This document shows, piece after piece, positions 17,032 to 24,147 of a stretch of DNA of 64,000 bases. The notes beneath the pieces are model-generated. The model was given only the letters and a program-made list of their open reading frames with translations. It had not been told where the DNA came from and made no database searches. The stretch comes from Candidatus Rokuibacteriota bacterium (GTDB lineage Bacteria; Methylomirabilota; Methylomirabilia; Rokubacteriales; CSP1-6): NCBI GenBank assembly GCA_016184125.1, contig JACPDG010000040.1, forward strand, positions 62,001-126,000. Reading direction: 5' to 3'. A program made the translations under genes and the position numbers. Position 1 is the stretch's first letter, and every line of letters begins with the position of its first letter.

Positions 17032-17847
17032 TCACGGCGCGGGCGGTGCGGTGTCCGCCGCTGCTTCGTCGTCGGGCTCCGAGCGGACCCAGCGGAAGAA
17101 GACCAGCGTGAAGGCGATGACCGGAATGATGCCCGCCGGTACCCACATGATGACACCGCCGAGCCGCTGGTCCTCGAGCGGTCCCAGACCGCTGACGCGA
17201 GGCGCCTCGGCGTAGAAGCCGTACAGAACGTTCTCGGCGCCGGTGACCATTGCCGCGACGATCGTCATCGGCATGCCGAAGACGAACAGGTAGAGGAGCT
17301 GCGCGCCGTACGGGAGCGGGGGCAGGAGGCGCGAGCTCGACACGACGGGCCACCACGCGAGCACCGACCCGGCGACCAGGGTCACGTGCTGGACGACGTG
17401 CAGGGCATGGTGCTCGAGCGCGGCGTCGTACGGCGCGGGCAGGTGCCAGGCGACCAGGACGATCGTGTACGCGGCCAGCGCGGCAATGGGTCGCGTGAGG
17501 CGGCGGGCGATCGGGCCGAGCACCGGCGACGGTCGATTGTTGCTCGAACTGAGCGCGGCGTCCACCATCCAGCCCGGCGTCCCGGCGATCGCGAGCGGGG
17601 GCACCAGGAGCGTCAGGGCCAGGTGCTGCACCATGTGCGCGCTGAAGAGATAGCCGTCGGCGAGCGCGTGGAGCGGCCCGTTGAGCGTGGCCAGGAGGAC
17701 GGCGAGCGCCGCCGAGAAGGCGATGGCGTGTCGAGCCGCGACGGGCCGGCCGCTGCGCCGCCACACGGCGACCCACGCGACGGCGAGCACCACGACGCCG
17801 GCCACGACGTCGGGATGCAGGTCCAGCGCGGTCCAGGGCGACGTCAT
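17032..17847 (-). CDS. ctaG: Caa3-type oxidase assembly protein CtaG
   Basis: Multi-spanning membrane protein (271 residues, about seven hydrophobic segments) of the CtaG_Caa3 family, needed for caa3 oxidase assembly. Seen: HMVQHLALTLLVPPLAIAG and HVVQHVTLVAGSVLAWWP, the histidine-rich helices typical of the family. It closes the first oxidase operon, 10 nt after subunit IV. An in-frame half copy of the PAL48 palindrome encodes ALSSSNNRPSP around residues 100-108, in a loop between helices. Confidence 0.9.
   Translation of the reverse strand: MTSPWTALDLHPDVVAGVVVLAVAWVAVWRRSGRPVAARHAIAFSAALAVLLATLNGPLHALADGYLFSAHMVQHLALTLLVPPLAIAGTPGWMVDAALSSSNNRPSPVLGPIARRLTRPIAALAAYTIVLVAWHLPAPYDAALEHHALHVVQHVTLVAGSVLAWWPVVSSSRLLPPLPYGAQLLYLFVFGMPMTIVAAMVTGAENVLYGFYAEAPRVSGLGPLEDQRLGGVIMWVPAGIIPVIAFTLVFFRWVRSEPDDEAAADTAPPAP
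17530..17556 (-). repeat. PAL48 half copy inside ctaG
   Basis: The minus strand reads GCGCTC then AGTTCGAGCAACAATCG and ACCG, matching the left arm and outer flank of PAL48 copy 1 except for one base. It is translated in frame as part of ctaG. This is one arm only, so no hairpin forms. Confidence 0.75.
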
Positions 17848-17857
17848 GGCGCGACGG

Positions 17858-18196
17858 TCAGCGGCCGAACACGAGGAAGGCGCCGGGCGTGGTCATGAGC
17901 GCGATCAGAAGCGCCGCCGCGATGACGAGCGGTCCGACGAAGAGGACGGACAGCGCCCGCCGGTCGTAGCGCAGGTGCATGAAGAACAGGACCACCAGCG
18001 AGAACTTCGCGGCCGACATCGCGAGCAGCAGCGGCACGACGATCGGCGCGAGCTGGCGCACGTAGATCACGCCGACCTCGAGCGCGGTGACGACCGTCAG
18101 GATCAGGGCGACCCTGACGTACGTCGCGACGCTCGCGTGCGTCTCGGCGTGGGGCTCGTCGCCGTCGGGAGATCCGTGCGGGGGTGGGCTCGCCAT
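17858..18196 (-). CDS. ctaF: Cytochrome c oxidase subunit IV-type protein (operon i)
   Basis: 112 residues: a short His-containing N-terminus, then three membrane segments (VALILTVVTALEVGVIYV, APIVVPLLLAMSAAKFSLVV, VLFVGPLVIAAALLIALM), the caa3 CtaF layout with KFSLVVLFFMHL. Small membrane subunit stabilising the oxidase. Its ATG overlaps the stop of the fused subunit I-III gene (ATGA). Confidence 0.85.
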   Translation of the reverse strand: MASPPPHGSPDGDEPHAETHASVATYVRVALILTVVTALEVGVIYVRQLAPIVVPLLLAMSAAKFSLVVLFFMHLRYDRRALSVLFVGPLVIAAALLIALMTTPGAFLVFGR

Positions 18197-20607
18197 CACG
18201 GGATCAGGTACAGGACCGTGAAGATCACGATCCAGACGATGTCCACGAAGTGCCAGTAGAGCCCGGCGACCTCGACCTTGATCGCGTCGCCCTGTCCCAG
18301 GCGGCCGCGCAGATCGAGGGTCCAGAGCGTGAGGAGCCAGATGACACCGACCGTCACGTGCCCACCGTGGAAGCCGGTGAGCACGAAGAACGTCGAGCCG
18401 AACAGGTTGGTCTGGAGCGTCAGGCCCTCGTGCACGAACGAGGTGAACTCGTACGCCTGGAAGCCGAGGAAGATCAGCCCGAAGAACGCGGTTCCGAAGA
18501 GCCACCACCGCGCCTGGCGCCGGTCGCCCCGCTGCACCGCCGCGAGCGCCAGCACCATGAGCAGGCTGGACATCAACAGATCGAACGTGCTGACGCTCGT
18601 GATCGGGATGTCGAGGATCTCGCCCGGCGTCGGGCCGACGACGCTGCGGCCACGGTACGCCAGGTACGTGGCGATCAGCGTCCCGAAGAACAGGCACTCG
18701 GAGCCGAGGAAAACCCACATGCCGACCTTGCGGTGATCCGTCTCGAGGTTGCCGTCCTGGTGCACGTGCGCCGGGTTCCGGTGATGTTCGAGCGCGAACG
18801 CGAAGACGGCCGCGACGGCCACGAGCGCGCCGAGGACCACCACGCTCACGTGCAGCAGCGCTCCCGCGGCCGCGATCCCGATGCCGGCGGCCGTGAGGAC
18901 CGGCCAATACGACGGCGCCGGGAGATGCACGTGCTCGTCGGCGTGCGCCGGCGTCGCTCCCGCGGTCCGGGCGGAGCTCACGCGCCCGTGCTTCTCGCGC
19001 CAGAACGTGTCACGTCCGTGGACGGCCGGGATCGCGTCGAAGTTGTGCGGCGGCGGCGGCGAGGACGTGCGCCACTCGAGCGTCCGGCCGTCCCACGGGT
19101 CGGCCGTCGCCTGAGGCCCCGAGCGCAGGCTCCGCCAGGCGTTCACCGCGAAGAGCAGGACGCCGAGGCCGAGGGCGAACGCGCCGACGGTCGACACGAG
19201 GTTCCAGAGCTCCCAGCCCATCCCGGGCGCGTACGTGTAGATGCGGCGCGGCATCCCGATCGCGCCGAGGTAATGCTGCGGGAAGAACGCCACGTTGAAC
19301 GCGACGAAGACGACCCAGAACTGCCAGCGCCCGAGGCGCTCGTCGAGGAGCCGGCCGGTCATCTTCGGCCACCAGTAGTAGGCGCCCGCGAACAGGCCGA
19401 ACAGGCTGCCGCCGATGAGCACGTAGTGGAAGTGCGCGACCACGAAGTACGTGTCGGTCTGCTGGAGGTCGACCGGCGGCGAGGCGTGCATGATGCCGCT
19501 GAGCCCGCCGATCGTGAACGTGCCGATCAGCCCCACGGCGAAGTGGAGCGCCGTCGTCGGCCGGATCGTCCCGCCCCAGAGCGTCGCCAGCCAGTTGAAG
19601 ATCTTCACGCCGGTCGGGATCGCGATCAGCATCGTGCCGATGGCGAAGGCGGTGTCCGCGACGGGGCCCATGCCCGCCGCGAACATGTGGTGGCTCCACA
19701 CGCCGAAGCCGAAGAACCCGATGAGGACGCCGGAGTAGATCACGACCGGCGCGCCGAAGAGCGGCTTCCTCGCGAAGGTCGGCAGCACCTCGGACACGAT
19801 GCCGAACGCCGGCAGGATCAGGATGTAGACCTCGGGGTGGCCGAAGATCCAGAAGAGGTGCTGCCAGAGGTGCAGGTCGCCGCCCGCGGCGACGTCGTAG
19901 AAGTGGGTGCCGAAGAACCGGTCGAACATCAGGAAGATGAGCCCGACCGTGATCGGCGGGAAGGCGAGCACGACCAGGAACTGCACCACGAGCGTCATCC
20001 AGACGAACAGCGGCATGCGCATGAGCGTCATGCCGGGTGCGCGCATGTTGAGGATGGTCACGATGAAGTTCACGCCGGCGATGACCGACGACATGCCGAG
20101 GACCAGCAGGCTCAGCACCCAGAAGTCGACCGAGAGGCTCGGCGAGAACTGCCGGGACGTGAGGTTCGCGTAGCCGAACCACCCGGCGTCCGGGGGCGCC
20201 CCGGCGAGGAAGCTCGCGTTCAGGAGCAGCCCGCCGGCGAGGAAGATCCAGTAGCTGAGCGCGTTGAGCCGGGGGAACGCGACGTCCCGGGCGCCGATCA
20301 TGAGCGGGACCATGTAGTTGAAGAAGGCCGCGCTGAACGGCATGACCGCGAGGAACACCATCGTCGTCCCGTGCATCGTGAAGAGGGCGTTGAACGTCTC
20401 GGCGCTCACGACCGACGCGTTCGGGCGCGCGAGCTGCAGCCGGATGATCAGCGCCTCGATGCCGCCCATCAGGAAGAAGAAGAAGGCGGTCGCGCCGTAG
20501 AGGATCCCGATCCGCTTGTGGTCGACGGTGGTGACCCAGCTCCAGACGACGCTCGCGGGCCGCGTGACGGTGTGCGTGGCGCGGAGCGCGGCCTCGTGCG
20601 TGGCCAT
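18196..20607 (-). CDS. ctaDE: Cytochrome c oxidase fused subunits I and III
   Basis: 803 residues. The N-terminal 560 or so are subunit I: TTVDHKRIGILY, FTMHGTTMVFLAVMPF (heme a ligand His), PLMIGARDVAFPR (D-channel Asp), WIFGHPEVYILILPAFG (CuB His and cross-linked Tyr; A-type), WSHHMFAAGM, and FHYVLIGG (heme ligands). A linker (PAHADEHVHLPAPSYW) leads to a complete subunit III (DHRKVGMWVFLGSECLFFGT, LTGFHGGHVTVGV, GLYWHFVDIVWIVIF). Such fusions occur in some caa3 oxidases. Upstream is a subunit II with its own cytochrome c domain, so electrons should enter from cytochrome c. Confidence 0.95.
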   Translation of the reverse strand: MATHEAALRATHTVTRPASVVWSWVTTVDHKRIGILYGATAFFFFLMGGIEALIIRLQLARPNASVVSAETFNALFTMHGTTMVFLAVMPFSAAFFNYMVPLMIGARDVAFPRLNALSYWIFLAGGLLLNASFLAGAPPDAGWFGYANLTSRQFSPSLSVDFWVLSLLVLGMSSVIAGVNFIVTILNMRAPGMTLMRMPLFVWMTLVVQFLVVLAFPPITVGLIFLMFDRFFGTHFYDVAAGGDLHLWQHLFWIFGHPEVYILILPAFGIVSEVLPTFARKPLFGAPVVIYSGVLIGFFGFGVWSHHMFAAGMGPVADTAFAIGTMLIAIPTGVKIFNWLATLWGGTIRPTTALHFAVGLIGTFTIGGLSGIMHASPPVDLQQTDTYFVVAHFHYVLIGGSLFGLFAGAYYWWPKMTGRLLDERLGRWQFWVVFVAFNVAFFPQHYLGAIGMPRRIYTYAPGMGWELWNLVSTVGAFALGLGVLLFAVNAWRSLRSGPQATADPWDGRTLEWRTSSPPPPHNFDAIPAVHGRDTFWREKHGRVSSARTAGATPAHADEHVHLPAPSYWPVLTAAGIGIAAAGALLHVSVVVLGALVAVAAVFAFALEHHRNPAHVHQDGNLETDHRKVGMWVFLGSECLFFGTLIATYLAYRGRSVVGPTPGEILDIPITSVSTFDLLMSSLLMVLALAAVQRGDRRQARWWLFGTAFFGLIFLGFQAYEFTSFVHEGLTLQTNLFGSTFFVLTGFHGGHVTVGVIWLLTLWTLDLRGRLGQGDAIKVEVAGLYWHFVDIVWIVIFTVLYLIP

Positions 20608-20644
20608 CAGGCTCCTCCGGCGCGAGTCGCGTCGTGCGCCGGCA

Positions 20645-21655
20645 TCACTTGAGGCCCGTGAGGTACGTCGCGAGCGCTCGCGCCTCGGCCGGGGTCAGGC
20701 CGAGGGCCGGCATCTTCGCGGCCGGCTTCATCGCGACGGGATCCAGGATCCACGCCGCCACGTCGTCGACGGTATTCGGGTAGAGGCCGGCGGCGAACGT
20801 CGCGCGACTGCCGAAGTGGGTGAGATCGGGCGCGATCGTTCCGGACGAGACGCCACGGATCGTGTGGCAGCCGACGCAGGCGCTGCGTGCGTAGATCGCC
20901 TTCCCCTCGGCGGCGGCGCCGGAGGGCTCGAGGCCCGGGGTGCGCTGGGACGCGACCCAGCGGTCGAAGGCGTCAGGCGGGACGACGACGATCTTCATCC
21001 GCATGTTGGCGTGCGATGCGCCACAGAACTCCGCGCACTGGCCCCGGTACTCGCCCGGCGTGGCCGGGGTGAACGACAGGTGGTTCACGCGCCCGGGAAT
21101 CACGTCGCGCTTGCCGCCGAGCTGCGGGACCCAGAAGCTGTGGATGACGTCCGGACCCTCGAGGCGGAGGGTGACCGTGCGCCCGACCGGCAGGTAGAGC
21201 TCGTTCGCCGTGACGACGTCGAGCCCCGGATACCGGAACTCCCACCACCACTGCCACCCGCGGACGGTCACCTGCAACGCGTCCGGCGAGACGGACGCAG
21301 CCTGCGTGCGGAAGATGATCTGGACCGTCGGAATCGCGATCACGAGGAGCACGAGCGCCGGCGCGATCGTCCACGCGATCTCGAGCGCCGTGTGGCCGTG
21401 CGTCTGCCGCGGCATCGCGGCGCCGGGGCGGTCGCGGAAGCGGAGCAGCACCCACGCGAGCACGCCGAAGACGACGAGCGCGATGACGACCGTCGCCCAC
21501 GTGATGATCGCGTAGACGTCGAGGATGGAGCGCGCGAAGTCGGAGCGGCCGGCCACCGTGCTCATGGGGGTGTCCCAGCTGCATCCGCCGAGCAGGAGGA
21601 CGAGCGCCACGTGTCCGACGCGCCGCTCCCACAGGCTCCCCGCTCGCGCGCTCAT
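20645..21655 (-). CDS. ctaC: Cytochrome c oxidase subunit II with fused cytochrome c domain (caa3 type)
   Basis: 336 residues. The N-terminus is a lipoprotein signal (VALVLLLGGCSW, Cys near 23). Two membrane helices and the CuA domain follow, with ligands in CAEFCGASHANM plus the upstream DVIHSFWVP His. A C-terminal cytochrome c domain has CVGCH and a later KMPALG methionine. This is the caa3 form. The ATG at 21655 (MSARAGS) is preferred over longer frames that run into the repeat-rich spacer. First gene of operon i: ctaC, ctaDE, ctaF, ctaG. Confidence 0.93.
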   Translation of the reverse strand: MSARAGSLWERRVGHVALVLLLGGCSWDTPMSTVAGRSDFARSILDVYAIITWATVVIALVVFGVLAWVLLRFRDRPGAAMPRQTHGHTALEIAWTIAPALVLLVIAIPTVQIIFRTQAASVSPDALQVTVRGWQWWWEFRYPGLDVVTANELYLPVGRTVTLRLEGPDVIHSFWVPQLGGKRDVIPGRVNHLSFTPATPGEYRGQCAEFCGASHANMRMKIVVVPPDAFDRWVASQRTPGLEPSGAAAEGKAIYARSACVGCHTIRGVSSGTIAPDLTHFGSRATFAAGLYPNTVDDVAAWILDPVAMKPAAKMPALGLTPAEARALATYLTGLK

Positions 21656-22061
21656 CCTCGCCTCCTGCGCATTCTCACCCGCGTGCCGGAGCGCTGCAAC
21701 ACGAGGGCCACTGGAGCGCACACCGTGCACGCTCGAGTCCCGCACGCACCGTGCACGTCGGAGTCGTGAACGATCGCGTGTCGGATCGCCCCCGCTTCAC
21801 ACGGGCTGGCTACGACGAGCGCGGAGAATCGGCGTGACGAGTGACGCCGGCGCACGGGCGGGACCCAGGGGCGGGGTGGGGTCGGGTCCCCCGTTCCCTG
21901 CCGCGCGATCGTCGCGGCGGACGCATTGCGGTTGGGAACGACACGGCTGACCGATCGGGAGCCGCGGGTCGTGGGGAGAGACCCCACCCCGCCCCTGGGT
22001 CCCGCCCGTGCGCCGGCGCCTGGCGTGGCGACCGAGGGTGGGCGGCGCGCAGTCGGAGTCT
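21656..22061. other. Repeat-rich spacer between two oxidase operons, no gene seen
   Basis: Between operon i and operon ii (both minus strand) 647 bases, 21656-22302, carry no convincing gene. The first 400 bases contain GTGCACG motifs (around 21725-21760) and a perfect 38-bp inverted repeat. The rest is a two-unit GB1 repeat. Frames open across it come from the repeats. Confidence 0.7.
21846..22017. repeat. Perfect 38-bp inverted repeat with 96-bp loop
   Basis: Arms 21846-21883 and 21980-22017 are exact reverse complements. The arm begins GCCGGCGCACGGGCGGGACC and ends GGGGTC. The 96-base centre has lower GC and no open frame. The arms are unrelated to GB1 or PAL48. It could be a small non-autonomous element or the stem of a long hairpin RNA. 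Confidence 0.85.
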
Positions 22062-22298
22062 GTGAACGAATCCGGTGGTCGAGGCGCGCCACGGCTTTGG
22101 CCGGTCCGTCCGCGCACCACGGGTGCGTCCGCGCACCCCCCCCGGGGCGGCTCCGAGCGCTGGGGGGTATGGGGGGCCATTTCGGGGCCCCCCGTGAGAA
22201 GAGCCCGTGAACGAATCGGGCCATCGAGGGCCGTCCCGGGTCTCCCGGGGCGGCTCCGAGCGCTGGGGGGTATGGGGGGCCATTTCGGGGCCCCCCAT
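22062..22298 (+). repeat. GB1 repeat, two tandem units (downstream of operon ii)
   Basis: Both units start with GTGAACGAATC. The first has a nested GGTGCGTCCGCGCACC-like palindrome variant in its stem loop; the second has the simple stem GTCCCGGGTCTCCCGGGGC. Heads are G6-CCATTTCGGGG-C6. Antisense to the oxidase genes; the outer head lies 7 nt from the stop of the 61-residue CxxC protein. Confidence 0.9.
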
Positions 22299-22302
22299 GA
22301 CG

Positions 22303-22488
22303 TCAGTCGCCGCGCGTGGAGTCGAGCGGGGGCGCCGTCGCCGCGTTCTTGGCGTGCCGGCGCACCCACAGGGCGAGCCCGCCGACGAGCGCGAACGGCA
22401 GCACGCTCATGACCACGGCGGTCGCGACGTACCAGGGCAGGGCGGCTTCGAGCCCGGCCACACACATGGCGCAGCCGATCACGCCCAT
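22303..22488 (-). CDS. Small CxxC membrane protein, last gene of oxidase operon ii (61 aa)
   Basis: Not a recognised family. It starts MGVIGCAMCVAGLEAALPWY with a CxxC motif at residues 6-9 near the membrane, then a single hydrophobic helix (VATAVVMSVLPFALVGGLAL) and a basic C-terminus (WVRRHAKN). The ATG overlaps the stop of the preceding subunit III gene (ATGA). A counterpart with CAAC and one helix follows the equivalent subunit III gene in operon iii (44229), so the gene pair is conserved between the two operons. A role in copper or heme handling is inference from the CxxC motif. Confidence 0.7.
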   Translation of the reverse strand: MGVIGCAMCVAGLEAALPWYVATAVVMSVLPFALVGGLALWVRRHAKNAATAPPLDSTRGD

Positions 22489-23099
22489 CACCAGACGTAC
22501 ACGAGGACGTAGAGAACCGGCCAGAGCCCGACGACGAAGTACCAGAATGCGCCGACGGCGCCGAGCACGTCGCGCGACCCGTGGCCCTGCCGGAGGCTGC
22601 GAGCGAGCCACCCGAGCGCCACGAGCGCGCCGACCGCGTGCAGCGCGTGCGCGCCGACGAGCAGGTAGAAGAACGACCCGAACGTGCTCGAGGTCATCGT
22701 GAGGCCGTAGCCGACGAGCCGCACCCACTCCGAGCCCTGCACGACGACGAACGCGACGCCGAGCCCGAGCGAGAGCGTCACGGCTCGACGCGCCGAGCGG
22801 GCACGACCGCGGGCGAACGCGCGCTGTCCGATCGCCAGCGCGACCCCGCTCGCGAGCAGGACCAGCGTGTTCACGGCGGTCGTCGCCACGGGGAGTCGCG
22901 GCTGATCGAGGGGGGGCCACAGCAGCGGTCCGGCCCCCGCCTTGCCGACGAGGAACGCGCTCGTGAGGCCGGCGAAGAACATGGCCTCCGCAGCGACGAG
23001 CACGAGCACGGCGAGGACGGCGCTCGGAACGACCGGGCGCCGCGCGGGGCGCGGCCGGGTGACCGCGAGGCCGTTGGCGGCGTTCATGACGCTGGCCAC
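22488..23099 (-). CDS. Heme-copper oxidase subunit III-like protein, second copy (operon ii)
   Basis: About 203 residues with five or so membrane helices (AVLAVLVLVAAEAMFFAGL, VNTLVLLASGVALAI, SSTFGSFFYLLVGAHALHAVG, WYFVVGLWPVLYVLVYVW). This is a short, divergent subunit III. Operon ii therefore has two subunit III proteins, as does operon iii. The start is either GTG at 23099 or ATG at 23087. Ends in the CxxC protein by a 1-nt stop/start overlap. Confidence 0.78.
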   Translation of the reverse strand: MASVMNAANGLAVTRPRPARRPVVPSAVLAVLVLVAAEAMFFAGLTSAFLVGKAGAGPLLWPPLDQPRLPVATTAVNTLVLLASGVALAIGQRAFARGRARSARRAVTLSLGLGVAFVVVQGSEWVRLVGYGLTMTSSTFGSFFYLLVGAHALHAVGALVALGWLARSLRQGHGSRDVLGAVGAFWYFVVGLWPVLYVLVYVW

Positions 23100-23103
23100 G
23101 CGG

Positions 23104-23526
23104 CTAGTGCCTGCCGGCCTCACCGGCCGGTTTCGCATGCGCGTCGCCCGCCGGCCGGACGACCCGCTCCGCCTGCCGCCAGTTCTGCCCCTCGGACTTC
23201 TGAACGTCGGGATAGATGCCGGCCCAGAGGACGAGGACCAGCGCGGCGATCGCGAGCAGCATGTACCTGACCAGCGGCTTCTCGATGTTCAGGTGCATGA
23301 AGTACGCGGCGACCATCACGGCCTTGACGACCGCGATGCCGAAGGCGGTCACGAGCGTGAGCCACATGATGCCGAAGAACGGCCCGGCGATGCTCGCGGC
23401 GAGGAGGGCCAGCAGGATGCCCCAGATCTTCACGTAGCTCGGGTGGCCGTGGGCACGCTCGGAAGCGCGCGCCGGCGTCGCGGGTGTCGTGGGCGCGGTG
23501 TATGCGGTCGCTGTCTGCTGTGCCAT
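23104..23526 (-). CDS. ctaF: Cytochrome c oxidase subunit IV-type protein (operon ii)
   Basis: 140 residues. A Thr/Ala/Pro-rich N-terminus, then three helices (WGILLALLAASIAGPFFG, LVTAFGIAVVKAVMVAAYFM with the typical MHLN, and YMLLAIAALVLVLWAGIY). C-terminal tail hydrophilic (VQKSEGQNWRQAERVV). The start MAQQTATAY at 23526 follows GGGGGAACG. It lies between the two subunit III genes. Confidence 0.82.
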   Translation of the reverse strand: MAQQTATAYTAPTTPATPARASERAHGHPSYVKIWGILLALLAASIAGPFFGIMWLTLVTAFGIAVVKAVMVAAYFMHLNIEKPLVRYMLLAIAALVLVLWAGIYPDVQKSEGQNWRQAERVVRPAGDAHAKPAGEAGRH

Positions 23527-23545
23527 CGGCAGTCGTTCCCCCGGT

Positions 23546-24124
23546 TTACTTCGCGATGTAGAGCAGCGGGAAGAGGAAGATCCACACCATGTCGACGAAG
23601 TGCCAGTAGATGCCGACCAGCTCGACACGATGCAGGTTTTCGCCGCGACGGGCCCCCGCCGCCACGATCGCCATACACACCATCCCGGCCAGGACGTGCA
23701 GGCCGTGCAGCCCGGTGGCGGTGTAGTAGTAGGACCAGAACACGTCGCGGAACATCGTGTAGCCGTGGCTGATCTCGTTCGTGTACTCGAACGCCTTCAC
23801 CAGCATGAACGTGGCGCCGCCGCCGATCGTGTACCAGAGGAAGCGCGCGGCCCTGACGCCGCGGCCGCGCTCGGCCGCCTGGTGGGCGAGGACCGCGAAC
23901 AGGCTGGACGTGAGCAGCACGAACGTGTTGAAGCCGCCTGCGAGCGTGCTCGTGTGCGACGCCTCCTCCGCCCAGTGGTCGTGGTGCAGGCGCAGCATGA
24001 CGTACGTGGCGAGCAGGCCTCCGAAGATGACGATCTCGGATGCGATGACCCACCACATGGCCAGCCGCGCGGTGGGGATGCCGGTTGCGGCGCGTGTCGT
24101 GGCGAGCGGGACTGAGGTTGCCAT
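23546..24124 (-). CDS. ctaE: Cytochrome c oxidase subunit III (operon ii, first copy)
   Basis: 192 residues. Seen: MWWVIASEIVIFGGLLATYV, FNTFVLLTSSLFAVLA, KAFEYTNEISHG, ATGLHGLHVLAGMV and the closing GIYWHFVDMVWIFLFPLLYI, the subunit III hallmark. Five helices, as in short bacterial subunits III. It lies 23 nt after subunit I. Confidence 0.9.
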   Translation of the reverse strand: MATSVPLATTRAATGIPTARLAMWWVIASEIVIFGGLLATYVMLRLHHDHWAEEASHTSTLAGGFNTFVLLTSSLFAVLAHQAAERGRGVRAARFLWYTIGGGATFMLVKAFEYTNEISHGYTMFRDVFWSYYYTATGLHGLHVLAGMVCMAIVAAGARRGENLHRVELVGIYWHFVDMVWIFLFPLLYIAK

Positions 24125-24147
24125 CGAGCCTCCCGTGAGCGAGCCGG

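Noticed and set aside
18184-20652. Long plus-strand frame opposite the fused oxidase gene
   Set aside because: Antisense shadow of ctaDE; highly charged low-complexity sequence.
21846-22017. The 38-bp inverted repeat as ends of an insertion sequence
   Set aside because: The 96-bp centre has no transposase frame and no target-site duplication is visible.
21797-22465. Minus-strand frames through the spacer between oxidase operons
   Set aside because: They consist of GB1-derived peptides and the 38-bp inverted repeat; no family and no ribosome site.
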